DNA of 64,000 nucleotides from assembly GCF_026965535.1 (NCBI RefSeq), contig NZ_CP114039.1:8911461-8975460 (forward strand). The letters are read 5' to 3'. Shown in pieces: positions 17,459 to 25,730 of the stretch. This DNA comes from Corallococcus sp. NCRR (lineage in GTDB: Bacteria > Myxococcota > Myxococcia > Myxococcales > Myxococcaceae). Both the position numbers and the translations under genes were made by a program. The notes below the pieces were generated by a model. The model was given only the letters and a program-made list of their open reading frames with translations, searched no databases and had not been told where the DNA came from. The first letter of the stretch is position 1. Every line of letters starts with the position of its first letter.

Positions 17459-17512
17459 GAGAGTTCTCCTGGTACGGCGGGATGGGTTCGTGCGGCACCA
17501 GCTACAAAAGGA

Positions 17513-17541
17513 TTATCGCTGAGGGGGGACCGGAGTTTCCT
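17513..17541 (-). promoter_or_regulatory. FliA-like promoter, needle-like gene copy 3
   Basis: GGAAAC and AGCGATAA with 15 nt between GAAA and the -10 element, the same as copies 1 and 2, although the DNA just upstream of it diverges. Confidence 0.68.
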
Positions 17542-17594
17542 CGGAATTTCCCGGGATCATTTCTTCCCGGCTCCCCGCCTCGAAAAACCGGGGT

Positions 17595-18188
17595 TCAGCC
17601 CTTCAGCTTGCCCAGGGTCGGGTTCTTCATCCACGCCTTGAAGGAGTCCAGCTGCTGCTGCGACTCGGCGCGGGGGTCCGCGGCCTTGGCGGTGCCGGGC
17701 AGCGAGTCCTCGCGGGTCAGCGCGATCTTGGGGCGGCTCGCGCTCTCGAAGCCATCCGACGTCTTGAGCCCACCCGCGGAGCGGGCAGGAGCCGCCGGGG
17801 CCGGCGCGGCGGCCGGGGGCGTCACGGCGAACTTGGCGCCCAGCTCCGGGTTCATCTCCATCACGGCGCTCTGGATGGTCATGCCGTAGGTGCTGATGCG
17901 GTACTGCAGGTACTCCACCACGTGCCCGAGGATGGGCGGGGGCGGCAGGATGGGGTCCTTCATGAAGCGGTTCAGCGAATCCGTGACGTCCTTGTACATC
18001 CCCTCATCCAGCGGCGTGCCGGGAGCCGACGCGGCCACCAGCTTGCGCATGTTGCGCACCACCTGGAGGAAGGTGCCCTGCGCCGTCTTGCCCTGGACGT
18101 CCAGCTCCGCCAGCAGCTTGTCGCGCTTCTCCTTCAGTTCCGGCGGCTCCGGGGGCAGCGGAAGCTGTGTCTTGGGGGGGGTGCTCAT
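17595..18188 (-). CDS. T3SS-locus protein of unknown function (197 aa)
   Basis: Not recognised. A charged helical N-terminal part follows a short Pro-rich leader (PPKTQLPLPPEPPELKEK). A middle with MKDPILPPPPILGHVVEYLQ precedes a Pro/Ala linker (about 125-145) and a helical tail ending QQQLDSFKAWMKNPTLGKLK. ATG at 18188 is preferred because GGAG lies 5 nt upstream; ATG at 18200 is also in frame. There is no Sec signal or membrane segment. Its place directly before the needle-like genes suggests a needle-related cytosolic or exported role, which is inference only. Confidence 0.72.
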   Translation of the reverse strand: MSTPPKTQLPLPPEPPELKEKRDKLLAELDVQGKTAQGTFLQVVRNMRKLVAASAPGTPLDEGMYKDVTDSLNRFMKDPILPPPPILGHVVEYLQYRISTYGMTIQSAVMEMNPELGAKFAVTPPAAAPAPAAPARSAGGLKTSDGFESASRPKIALTREDSLPGTAKAADPRAESQQQLDSFKAWMKNPTLGKLKG

Positions 18189-18283
18189 GAACCGCTCCAT
18201 CGGTTGAGAGGTGAATGAATCCAGCCTAACAGAGATTACGGGGCTTCCAGCCGACGCGCCAGGATGCGGGTCCCACCCGTGGA

Positions 18284-18760
18284 TCAGCGCCGGGTGAGCG
18301 CGGTGACCATGGCGCCGGCCTTGCGCACCACCGGATCATCCGCCGGAGGCATGGCCGCCGCACGGCGCAGGTCCTCCAGGGCCTGGGGCTTCTGTCCCAT
18401 GGCCAACTTCACTTCCGCGCGGCCCACGTAGACGGACGGATCCTGGGGGGCCAGCTTGGCCGCCACGTCGAAGGCGGCGAGCGCGCCCTGCCCGTTCCCC
18501 GCGGCCATCTCCACCACCCCGAGCGCCTTGGCGAAGTACACGTCCGTGGGGTTGATGGCGTAGAGGCCCTGGAACAGCGTGCGCGCCTCCGCTATCCGGC
18601 CCTGGTAGAAGAAGAAGTAGGCCGTCTTGGCGATGGCGTACAGCTCGTCGTTGGAATAGCCGCGCACCTCGCGGAGCGTGGCCTTGCCCTCCGCCCAACG
18701 CTGCAGGAGCGCGGTGAGCTTCGCCTCGTCCTGCGGATCTTCCGGGTCCAGCGCCGCCAT
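18284..18760 (-). CDS. SycD/LcrH-like class II T3SS chaperone (TPR)
   Basis: A 158-residue protein with the layout of SycD: an N-terminal helix, then three TPRs (LYAIAKTAYFFFYQGRIAEA, VYFAKALGVVEMAAGNGQGA, VYVGRAEVKLAMGQKPQALE). The phrase YAINPTDVYFAKALG parallels the SycD segment that lines the client-binding groove. Such chaperones hold hydrophobic translocators or needle parts before export. It starts 3 bp after the stop of the 160-residue gene, so the two are coupled. The client is unknown; no translocator gene is visible in the locus. Confidence 0.8.
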   Translation of the reverse strand: MAALDPEDPQDEAKLTALLQRWAEGKATLREVRGYSNDELYAIAKTAYFFFYQGRIAEARTLFQGLYAINPTDVYFAKALGVVEMAAGNGQGALAAFDVAAKLAPQDPSVYVGRAEVKLAMGQKPQALEDLRRAAAMPPADDPVVRKAGAMVTALTRR

Positions 18761-18763
18761 GGG

Positions 18764-19246
18764 TCAGTAGCCCTCGTCCTTCTGCTCTTCCCACATGCGG
18801 CGGATGATCTCCTGCGACTCCGCGCTCACCTGGTCCACCAGGCCCAGCATGGCGGACTCGCGCTGCAACAGGGCCTTGAGGCGCTCCAGGCGCTCCGGCG
18901 GCGCGTTCACCTTGGACAGCCCGCGCTCCAGCATGCGGCGCTGCCCGTCATCTCCCCGGCCGGCGACGCTGGCCAGGTGCGGCCGGTCACTGAAGCCCTC
19001 CAGGTCCGCGTCGTGCCCCCCCGGGTGGGGCGGCAGGGGCAACCGGAGCTCTTCCGACGAGTGCGCCGGACCGATGAAGTCCAGGAGCGCCGCGGAGGGC
19101 ATCGACGGGTTCTTGATGTTCCCCGCCTTGCGCAGCTTCTTCGCCCGGTCCAGCTGGGACGGGTCCACCAGCCGCTCGCGGACACTGCGGGGACCTCCCC
19201 AGGGCCAAAGCGCGGTGCTGGGGGGCTGATTGTTGATTCTGGCCAT
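18764..19246 (-). CDS. T3SS-locus protein of unknown function (160 aa)
   Basis: Not recognised. A basic N-terminus (ARINNQPPSTALWPWGGPRS) and a Pro/His/Gly-rich middle are followed by a helical, charged C-terminus (LERLKALLQRESAMLGLVDQ). There is no signal peptide or membrane segment. It lies between the free SctU C-domain and a SycD-like chaperone, tightly linked to both, so it belongs to the T3SS operon. It could be a client of the chaperone or a cytosolic regulator; the sequence does not decide. Confidence 0.7.
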   Translation of the reverse strand: MARINNQPPSTALWPWGGPRSVRERLVDPSQLDRAKKLRKAGNIKNPSMPSAALLDFIGPAHSSEELRLPLPPHPGGHDADLEGFSDRPHLASVAGRGDDGQRRMLERGLSKVNAPPERLERLKALLQRESAMLGLVDQVSAESQEIIRRMWEEQKDEGY

Positions 19247-19292
19247 GGTGACCCGACTTCAATACAGGTGGGGGCCCCGCGTCCAGCCCCCT

Positions 19293-19574
19293 TCAGCGCC
19301 CGCCCGCCTGCTCCCGCTGCAGCGCGTAGACGAAGTTCAGCACCTCGGCGACCGCGTCGTAGAGCTCTTCCGGGACTTCCTGCCCCACGTCCACCCGGTA
19401 CAGGGCGTGGGCCAGGGACACGTTGCGCATCACCGGGATGCCGTACTGCTTGGCGATCTCCCGGATCTTCTCCGCCTTGAGGCGCATCCCCTTCGCCACC
19501 ACGCGGGGCGCGCCGTCCGCCTTGTTGTCGTACTTGATGGCGATGGCGATGTCCGCCTCTTCGTCGCTGGCCAT
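19293..19574 (-). CDS. free-standing FlhB/SctU C-terminal-domain protein (FhlX-like)
   Basis: A 93-residue protein that aligns with the last 90 or so residues of SctU encoded just upstream (IAIAIKYDNKADGAPRVVAK; VPEELYDAVAEVLNFVYAL), but lacks the N-P-x-H autocleavage site and all membrane helices. A 42-bp stretch near the 3' end (19325-19366) is identical to one in sctU (19629-19670). Free FlhB C-domains can support substrate-class switching in flagella. Here it may replace or compete with the SctU C-domain. The Shine-Dalgarno GAGGAGG overlaps the sctU stop, so translation is probably coupled. Confidence 0.88.
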   Translation of the reverse strand: MASDEEADIAIAIKYDNKADGAPRVVAKGMRLKAEKIREIAKQYGIPVMRNVSLAHALYRVDVGQEVPEELYDAVAEVLNFVYALQREQAGGR

Positions 19575-19584
19575 GGCGTCCTCC

Positions 19585-20667
19585 TCAGGCGCGCGCAGGC
19601 GGCGCCGCGTTCTGCTGCTGCTTGAGCCCGTAGACGAAGTTCAGCACCTCGGCGACCGCGTCGTAGAGCTCCTCCGGGACTTCCTCGCCCACCTCCACGC
19701 GCAACAGCGCGTGCGCCAGCGGGACGTTGCGCAAGAGGGGCACGTCCGCCTCGCGCGCCAGCGCCTTGATGCGCTCCGCCTTGGCGTCCATGCCCTTCAG
19801 CAGCACGCGCGGCGCCCCGTCCTTGTTCTGGTCGTACATCAGCGCCACCGCGACGTGGTCCGGGTTGGTGACGATGACGCTCGCGTCCTTCACCGCCTCC
19901 ATCTGGGCCCCCTCCATGATCTCATGGTGGAGCTCCTTGCGCTTGGCCTTGTGGTGCGGGTCGCCTTCGCTCTGCTTGTACTCCTTCTTCACTTCCTCCT
20001 TCGTCATCATCATGTCCTTCATGAACGACTTGCGCTGCCACCACACGTCGAACACGCCGAAGATGACGAAGAGCATGATGATGCGCACGCAGACCCGGTA
20101 GAGGATCTCCCCCATGATGGCCATGATGCCGACCGTGTCCTGGCGCACCGTTTCGATGACCAGGGGCATGGAGTCGCGCACCACGCCGGTGACGACGTAG
20201 GCGGCGACGGAAATCTTGATGAGGTTCTTGAGCAGTTCCACGAAGGACTTCTTCGAGAACATGTTCTTCAACCCCGCGATGGGGTTGAGCTTGTCGAACT
20301 TCGGGATGAGCGGGTCGATGGTGAAGAGCGACCCCACCTGGAGGAAGTCCATCAGCCCGCCCAGCACCGCCGCGCCCGCCACGATGGGCACCGTCAACAG
20401 CAGGAGCGTGCGCAGGCCCATGATGAGCAGCTGCGTCGTCGCCAGGGCCAGGTCATCCGAGTGGGCGATGGCGTCGAAGCTGAAGCGGAAGAGCGTGGAG
20501 ATCTCCCGCTCCACGGTGTCCCAGGTGCCCTTGACGATGCCCAGGCCCGCGACGAGCACGGCCACGCCCGTCAGGTCCTTGCTCTTCCAGGTCTGGCCCT
20601 TCTTGCGCGCGTCGTCGAGCTTCTTATGCGACGGTTCTTCTGTTTTGTCGCCACTCTCGTCCGACAT
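19585..20667 (-). CDS. sctU: T3SS export switch protein SctU (FlhB family)
   Basis: A 360-residue protein. The N-terminus DKTEEPSHKKLDDARKKGQ is the FlhB/SctU signature, followed by four membrane helices (about residues 30-215) and a cytoplasmic domain with the autocleavage motif. That motif reads NPDH (residues 268-271) rather than the usual NPTH; Asn and Pro, the cleaved pair, and His are kept. It acts with SctR, S and T in the gate and controls the change of substrate class. The open frame goes back to 20775 but only the MSDESGDK start gives the family N-terminus; no clear Shine-Dalgarno precedes it. Confidence 0.94.
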   Translation of the reverse strand: MSDESGDKTEEPSHKKLDDARKKGQTWKSKDLTGVAVLVAGLGIVKGTWDTVEREISTLFRFSFDAIAHSDDLALATTQLLIMGLRTLLLLTVPIVAGAAVLGGLMDFLQVGSLFTIDPLIPKFDKLNPIAGLKNMFSKKSFVELLKNLIKISVAAYVVTGVVRDSMPLVIETVRQDTVGIMAIMGEILYRVCVRIIMLFVIFGVFDVWWQRKSFMKDMMMTKEEVKKEYKQSEGDPHHKAKRKELHHEIMEGAQMEAVKDASVIVTNPDHVAVALMYDQNKDGAPRVLLKGMDAKAERIKALAREADVPLLRNVPLAHALLRVEVGEEVPEELYDAVAEVLNFVYGLKQQQNAAPPARA

Positions 20668-20695
20668 GGAGGAATCCCGGGAGGCTTGAAGCGGC

Positions 20696-21514
20696 TCAGG
20701 CCAGCATCTGGATGGCGTGCTGGAAGATGCGGAGCATATTGGCCAGCTCCTGCTGCATGCGGCCAACCACGACATGGATGGCGATGAACATGATGAGCAC
20801 GCCCACCAGCGGCTTGAGCGACATGGAGATGAAGAACACCTGGATCTGCGGCGCGACGCGGTTGATGGCGCCCAGGGCCAGGTCGGTGACGAACGCGGCC
20901 ACCATGCCGGGGCCGGCCAGCGCCAGGCTGATCTTCAACAGGTCCGCGAAGGAGCGGATCATCAGGTCGAAGAAGGGCCACACGCCGCGGCTGAAGCGCG
21001 GGAAGCCCTCCAGCGGCACGATGGCGAGGCTGTCCCCGAGCGCCCGGATGATGATGTGGTGCCCGTCCAGCGACAGGAACAGCACCACGCACAGCTGCAC
21101 CTTGAGGCTGGAGAAGAGCGACACCTGCGTGCCCAATTGCGGCACGTAGAGCTGGGCGTTGTTGCTGCCCGACATGGTGTCCATCAGCGTCCCGGCCACG
21201 CGGGCCGCGTCGAACACCATGTTGACGATGTACGACAGCGCCACGCCGATGAAGATCTCCTTGAGCAACAGCCCGATGTACGGGAGCGCGCTCAGGGGAA
21301 TCCGGTCCATGCTGTCCGCGACGGACGGGAAGAGCACCGCGGACACCAGCAGGCCCAGGCCCAGCTTCATCTCCGAGGGGACGACCTCGCCGCCCAGGAA
21401 CGGGCTGAAGATGAGGATGGGCATCACGCGGCACATGATGAGTGCCATCGTGAAGATGGTAACCGACAGGTTGACCCGAGCACCCAGCTCGGCCATGGCT
21501 TCGCCGATGTTCAT
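20696..21514 (-). CDS. sctT: T3SS export gate SctT (FliR family)
   Basis: A 272-residue protein with about six hydrophobic segments and FliR/SctT features (PLGGEV-like FLGGEVVPSEMKLGLGLLVS, LLLKEIFIGVALSYIVNMVF). It caps the SctR5-S4-T1 export complex in the inner membrane. ATG at 21514 overlaps the sctS stop as ATGA, so it is translationally coupled; an upstream extension to 21583 is not needed. Confidence 0.94.
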   Translation of the reverse strand: MNIGEAMAELGARVNLSVTIFTMALIMCRVMPILIFSPFLGGEVVPSEMKLGLGLLVSAVLFPSVADSMDRIPLSALPYIGLLLKEIFIGVALSYIVNMVFDAARVAGTLMDTMSGSNNAQLYVPQLGTQVSLFSSLKVQLCVVLFLSLDGHHIIIRALGDSLAIVPLEGFPRFSRGVWPFFDLMIRSFADLLKISLALAGPGMVAAFVTDLALGAINRVAPQIQVFFISMSLKPLVGVLIMFIAIHVVVGRMQQELANMLRIFQHAIQMLA

Positions 21515-21777
21515 CTGCCGATGAGCGCCGGGAAGCGGTCGAAGACGTGGAAGGTGAAGCGCAGGAGCTGCCCGCCAATCCACGGGCCCGTCATGGCGAG
21601 CACGCCGAAGACGAGGACGACCTTGGGCGCGAACGAGAGCGTCTGCTCTTGAATCTGCGTGGTGGCCTGGAACAGCGAGACGAGGAAGCCCACCAGGAGG
21701 CTCATGAGCACCGGCGGCGCGGAGACCACGAGCACCAGGAACAGCGCCTCCTGGGTGATGAACGTGAGCTGATTCAT
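21511..21777 (-). CDS. sctS: T3SS export gate SctS (FliQ family)
   Basis: An 88-residue protein with two membrane helices joined by a short polar loop (SLFQATTQIQEQTLSFAPKV), the conserved FliQ/SctS pattern and normal length. It forms the helical-hairpin part of the export gate with SctR and SctT. It lies 16 bp after sctR and overlaps sctT by 4 bp. Confidence 0.95.
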   Translation of the reverse strand: MNQLTFITQEALFLVLVVSAPPVLMSLLVGFLVSLFQATTQIQEQTLSFAPKVVLVFGVLAMTGPWIGGQLLRFTFHVFDRFPALIGR

Positions 21778-21793
21778 GGAAGTACGGGGCTCC

Positions 21794-22618
21794 TTACAGG
21801 TAGCCGATGACCAGGCCCTTGGCGATGAGGTACCAGCCGTCCACGAGCACGAACAACAAGAGCTTGAAGGGCATGGAGATGGTCGTGGGCGACAGCATGT
21901 GCATGCCCAGCGCCAGCAGGATGTTGGCGACCACCATGTCGATGACGATGAAGGGCACGAACAGCAGGAAGCCGATCTGGAAGGCCTCCTTCAATTCGGA
22001 CACGACGAAGGCCGGGACGATGACCATGAAGTCATTGGGGCCAATGTCCTTGCGGTCCTCCTCCTTCCGCATCTTCTTCGCCAGGCTGTAGAAGAGCGTG
22101 CGGTCCTTGTTGGTGACCTTCTTCATCAGGAACTCGCGCAGCGGCTCCTTGGACTTGTCCGCGGCCCCCAGCATCGTGCCCACCGTTTCGGAGGAGAAGA
22201 CGGACGTGCCCCGGGACCAGATGTCGATGCCGCCCGCCCGGTACATCTCCTGGCCCACGGGGGCCATGATGTAGACGGTGAGGATGATGGCCAGGCCGGT
22301 GATGACCTGGGTGGGCGGAATCTGCTGGGTGCCCAGCGCCGAGCGGACGATGGAGAGCACCACGGAAATCTTCACGAAGCTGGTCACCATCATCAGCGCG
22401 AACGGGACCAGGGACATGGCCGCGAGCGCGAGGATGAGGATGAGCGGACGGGAGGTGAAGGAGTCGGAGCTCACCGCCTCCTTGACCATCTCATCCGGCA
22501 TCGAGTCGCCGCCCTTCTTCGCCGCGGACGCGACGAAGGGAGAAAGCGACACGAGGGCCGCGAAGAGCCAGGGCGGAGCGCGGAACAGCAGCGGGCGAGC
22601 GGGAGACGAACGGTTCAC
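21794..22618 (-). CDS. sctR: T3SS export gate SctR (FliP family)
   Basis: A 274-residue protein with a FliP-like N-terminal signal (FAALVSLSPFVASAA), four membrane segments and family blocks (MMVTSFVKISVVLSIVRSAL; VVSELKEAFQIGFLLFVPFI; FKLLLFVLVDGWYLIAKGL). A cleaved signal and the presence of a FliO-like gene directly upstream are flagellar traits. GTG at 22618 is chosen because AAGG precedes it and it lies 10 bp after the fliO-like stop; an alternative start at 22657 would overlap that gene. Confidence 0.93.
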   Translation of the reverse strand: MNRSSPARPLLFRAPPWLFAALVSLSPFVASAAKKGGDSMPDEMVKEAVSSDSFTSRPLILILALAAMSLVPFALMMVTSFVKISVVLSIVRSALGTQQIPPTQVITGLAIILTVYIMAPVGQEMYRAGGIDIWSRGTSVFSSETVGTMLGAADKSKEPLREFLMKKVTNKDRTLFYSLAKKMRKEEDRKDIGPNDFMVIVPAFVVSELKEAFQIGFLLFVPFIVIDMVVANILLALGMHMLSPTTISMPFKLLLFVLVDGWYLIAKGLVIGYL

Positions 22619-22628
22619 GTGACGGCCT

Positions 22629-23306
22629 TCAGACGCCCGGCGGCGGCGTGGTGCCACCGGTCCGGCGGGAGAGGAGCTTCTGGAGGAAAGGACTCAGGGA
22701 CACCGGCGACGACGGCGGACGCGCGGCGCGGATGCGCTCCACGGCGTCGCGGTCCAGCTTCGAAACCAGTTGCACGCCACCCTCGCCGCCGCCCACCAGC
22801 AGGTACTCGTCCGCGGCCTTCAGGACGAAGAGCGTGCGCCGTTGATCCAACGGGATGCGCTCCATCACCGACACGACCGACGCCTTGCCCACGGGCACGC
22901 CCTGCAGGCCCATCAGCCGGCGCAGGCCCACGTTGAGCGTGAGGTAGATGGCCGCGAGCACCGCGCCCAGCAGCGCCACCGTGCGCACCACCACCCAGGC
23001 CAGGCTCTCCTGCGCTTCCGCGCCTTCGGCCTCGGGGACGCCCAGCTCGCGGTCCAGTTCGTCCGCGTGGCGCTTCGCGCGGGCCGCGCTGCCATCCGTG
23101 ACGGCCGGGGATGCCTCCGGAGCCGGTGCCACCGCCGGAGCTTGTACGGCGGCGGGAGCCTGTACGGCGGCGGGAGCCGGGGCCGGTGCCGCCACGGAGG
23201 CGTCCGGCGTGGAGGCCGCGGGCGCCTGCGCCAGGACGGCGGGCGACGCGAAGAGCAGCGCGGCGCCGAGCAACAGGCGCGAGGGGAAGAGACCGAGGAC
23301 CGCCAT
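22629..23306 (-). CDS. FliO-like export-gate assembly protein
   Basis: A 225-residue protein: signal peptide (about 1-26), a Pro/Ala-rich repeat linker (APAAVQ, AAVQAPA; about 30-70), one membrane segment (about 103-123, VVVRTVALLGAVLAAIYLTL) and a soluble FliO-type domain (SVMERIPLDQRRTLFVLKAA; EYLLVGGGEGGVQLV). In flagella FliO helps assemble the FliP ring. It sits directly before sctR, the same order as fliO-fliP-fliQ-fliR. Non-flagellar T3SS normally lack FliO, so this supports a flagellum-like ancestry. Confidence 0.86.
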   Translation of the reverse strand: MAVLGLFPSRLLLGAALLFASPAVLAQAPAASTPDASVAAPAPAPAAVQAPAAVQAPAVAPAPEASPAVTDGSAARAKRHADELDRELGVPEAEGAEAQESLAWVVVRTVALLGAVLAAIYLTLNVGLRRLMGLQGVPVGKASVVSVMERIPLDQRRTLFVLKAADEYLLVGGGEGGVQLVSKLDRDAVERIRAARPPSSPVSLSPFLQKLLSRRTGGTTPPPGV

Positions 23307-23409
23307 GGATGGGCGCGAGCCTAGTGCACCCGAGTCAGGACCGCCACGGGCCCGGGCACGAGCACGCCCCCCTGCCCGCCTGCCTTGTGACGCACGGGCG
23401 CAAGCGCTT

Positions 23410-24792
23410 TCAGCTCAGGTGGATGATGCGCACCCCGAGCTGGCCCTCCAGCTCCACGAGCTCGCCCCGGGCCACGACCTTGCCGTTCACCGACAGGTCC
23501 ACCGGCTCACCCGCACCACGACGCAGGTCGATGACCTGGCCTGTGCGCAGGCCCACCACCTGTTCGGCCGTGATGGGCACGCGCGCCAGCTCCACCGCCA
23601 CCTGCAGGGGCAGGTCGCTGAGCAGATCGCTTCCGTCCTTGTCGTCCAATGCCGCCCCTTCGAGTTCCGGAGGAACGCCCAGCTCCGGGTTGGTGAAGTC
23701 CTCGTTCTCTTCCGAAGCGCCCCCGGGCTCCCCACCCTGGGGGTTGCCCGGCTCGCCGGGGATGATGTCCGTGATGCGCGCCCGGTAGCGGCCGTTCTCC
23801 ACGGCCACGTCCGCCAGGAAGTGGCCGGTGCGTCCCAGGCCCAGCCGCAGCTGCGCCGTGCCGGGCTCGCCCCGGTCCGGCCGCGCCGACAGCATGTCCA
23901 AAAGCAGCACGTCCTTGACGCGCAGGGACGCCAGGTCCTGGGCGGACAGCTCCGCCACGCCAATCTCCGCGCGCAGCCAGTCGCGCAGCGCGGACAGGCG
24001 CCGGCCATTCGCCTTCATGTCCTGACGGCGGTGCTCGCGCCGCTGGGCGCTCTCCACCGCGGGTTCCGCCGCCTCCAGCACCGCCGAAGGCACCACCAGC
24101 CGCACGATGCCGCGGTGCGAGCCCAGCACCGCGTTCAGGTGCACCGCCAGCATCGGGCCGTCCTCGCCCAGGCGGGCGGAGACCTCATCCACGCCGCGCG
24201 CCACGCCGTCCAGCCGGGGCCGGGGAACGCCCGGCTGAAGTCCGGGCACCAGCTCCTTCAGGGCCTCCAGGACGACGTAGCCCATCACGCCCTCCTCGAT
24301 GTCCGTCAGGGGGCGCAGGCCCACCGTCTCACCGGCGCCGCCCAAGAGCAGGTCCACCGCCGAGTGCGCCAGCGACAGCTCGATTTCGAGGATGGCCCGG
24401 CCCTTGAGCGCACCGGGGGCCAGCACCGCGAGGAAGGACGGGTCGCCCAGGAAGCGGCGCAGCTCCGTCATGGGGCGCGCCTGGGCGGACTCCACCGACA
24501 GGCGCACGTCCACGTCGAAGAGGGCCTTGAGGCGCGCGCAGACCGTCTCCAGCGTGCCCGCGTTCGGCGTCAGCCACCGCAGCCGCTCCGCCAGCTGGCC
24601 CTGCGTGCGCGACACCTTCTCCAGGTTCGTGAACGCGAACGGCCGCCACGGCGACACCGGAGCCGGGGCCGGCGTGGAAGCCGGTACCGGAGCCGGCGCC
24701 TGCGCGGGCTTCGTGGGCGGTCCCAGCTTCCGGGTGTCGACCAACATGGTGCGCTCGAAGACTCCGGGCTCGTCGTCCGGCTCCAGGCTCAT
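23410..24792 (-). CDS. sctQ: T3SS sorting-platform protein SctQ (FliM/FliN family)
   Basis: A 460-residue protein. The C-terminal SPOA domain is clear (LPLQVAVELARVPITAEQVV ... VIDLRRGAGEPVDLSVNGKV, about residues 390-460), and a second SPOA-like block precedes it (about 290-350). The N-terminal half resembles the FliM/SctQ middle region. A Pro/Ala linker occupies about 25-50 and a Gly/Glu/Asn-rich linker about 350-385. It forms the cytoplasmic C-ring or pods that receive substrates. An internal start could make a free C-terminal fragment, as in other SctQ, but none is obvious. The start overlaps the sctP-like stop (ATGA). Confidence 0.9.
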   Translation of the reverse strand: MSLEPDDEPGVFERTMLVDTRKLGPPTKPAQAPAPVPASTPAPAPVSPWRPFAFTNLEKVSRTQGQLAERLRWLTPNAGTLETVCARLKALFDVDVRLSVESAQARPMTELRRFLGDPSFLAVLAPGALKGRAILEIELSLAHSAVDLLLGGAGETVGLRPLTDIEEGVMGYVVLEALKELVPGLQPGVPRPRLDGVARGVDEVSARLGEDGPMLAVHLNAVLGSHRGIVRLVVPSAVLEAAEPAVESAQRREHRRQDMKANGRRLSALRDWLRAEIGVAELSAQDLASLRVKDVLLLDMLSARPDRGEPGTAQLRLGLGRTGHFLADVAVENGRYRARITDIIPGEPGNPQGGEPGGASEENEDFTNPELGVPPELEGAALDDKDGSDLLSDLPLQVAVELARVPITAEQVVGLRTGQVIDLRRGAGEPVDLSVNGKVVARGELVELEGQLGVRIIHLS

Positions 24793-25694
24793 GTCTTGGC
24801 CTCGAACCTCAGATTTTCAAGCGCCAGTCCCCGGCCGCCCAGGGCGCTGCGCAGGCCATCGCTCTGCTCTTCGAGCATCTTCAAGGTGTCGCGGTCGCTG
24901 CCGCTGAAGGTGGCCGAAATCTTCCCGTTCTTCGCGCTGACCTTGATGGACAGGCCGTTGAGCACGTCGCCGCGCAGGTCGATCTGGAACTCCGCGTTGC
25001 CCGCGGCGTTGGTGCCCACGCGCACGCGCTCGACGATCTTCTGGGCGATTTCGTTCGCCATGGCGCGCAGCCGCTCGGAGCCCGCGGTGTCCTTGGGCTT
25101 GGCCACCGGCACCGGCGCCATCAACGCGGGGTTGAAGCGGAAGCCCGCGCCGGCCATCTGCGCGCCCTTGTCGTCCTTCTCCTTGCTGCCCCCGCCGCCC
25201 GCGCCCTTGCCACCGCCGGCGTTGACGTCGATCTTCAGCTCGCCCTTCTCCTGGCTCAGCCGGCTGGCCTGACCCTCGGCCTTGTTCATGTCGCCTTCGC
25301 GCACGTCCGTGGAGCGCTTCTCCTCCACGACCTCCGTCTTGCGGGACTCGCCCCCCCGGGACAGCTGCTGCGACTCGCTGTTGCGCTGGGACTGCTGGGC
25401 GCCCTGGGTGGACTCCCCGGGTTTGGCGAAGGCGGTCTCCTTCTGGGCCAGCTTCTCGTCGAAGGTCTTGCCCTGCCCCTGCGCGAGGCGCGCCAGCACC
25501 TGCTTGCCCAGGGGCTGCTTCAGCTCCTGCGCCTGCTTCGGCTGGGCCTGTTCGGCCTGGCCCTGCTGGACCAGCTTGGAGAAGACGGACTCGCCCTGCA
25601 GACGCTTCTGGGTCTTCGCCTCCGCGAGCTTACGCTCCTGGATCATCCGCTCCGCCAAGCGCGCGGCATCACGATCGTCATCAACTCGGCTCAT
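24789..25694 (-). CDS. sctP: SctP/FliK-like needle-length and switch protein
   Basis: A 301-residue protein. The first 200 residues are Gln/Lys/Glu/Ser-rich and probably extended (a ruler-like region). The C-terminal 90 residues (AEFQIDLRGDVLNGLSIKVS ... LRSALGGRGLALENLRFEAK) match the pattern of the FliK hook-length C-domain. It is expected to be exported while measuring the needle and then to contact SctU. Position between sctO and sctQ is the normal place for sctP. A Shine-Dalgarno GGAGAAACGCC precedes ATG. Confidence 0.78.
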   Translation of the reverse strand: MSRVDDDRDAARLAERMIQERKLAEAKTQKRLQGESVFSKLVQQGQAEQAQPKQAQELKQPLGKQVLARLAQGQGKTFDEKLAQKETAFAKPGESTQGAQQSQRNSESQQLSRGGESRKTEVVEEKRSTDVREGDMNKAEGQASRLSQEKGELKIDVNAGGGKGAGGGGSKEKDDKGAQMAGAGFRFNPALMAPVPVAKPKDTAGSERLRAMANEIAQKIVERVRVGTNAAGNAEFQIDLRGDVLNGLSIKVSAKNGKISATFSGSDRDTLKMLEEQSDGLRSALGGRGLALENLRFEAKT

Positions 25695-25730
25695 GGCGTT
25701 TCTCCAGATACGGCGGAAGGCGGCGCGAGG

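Larger units (their letters stand above)
16279..17578 (-). repeat. three tandem copies of a ~440-bp needle-gene unit
   Basis: The unit holds promoter, leader, Shine-Dalgarno, a 72-codon gene and a hairpin, and occurs three times with gene starts 440-441 bp apart. The encoded proteins are identical. Coding DNA differs by single silent changes (AAT/AAC in copy 1; TTT/TTC in copy 3). Leaders and spacers are also nearly identical, with most divergence at the outer edges. This indicates recent amplification or continuing gene conversion. Confidence 0.95.

Noticed and set aside
16279..17578. A CRISPR array or insertion-sequence repeat
   Set aside because: The repeat unit is 440 bp with a conserved gene and promoter; there are no spacers, transposase or terminal inverted repeats.
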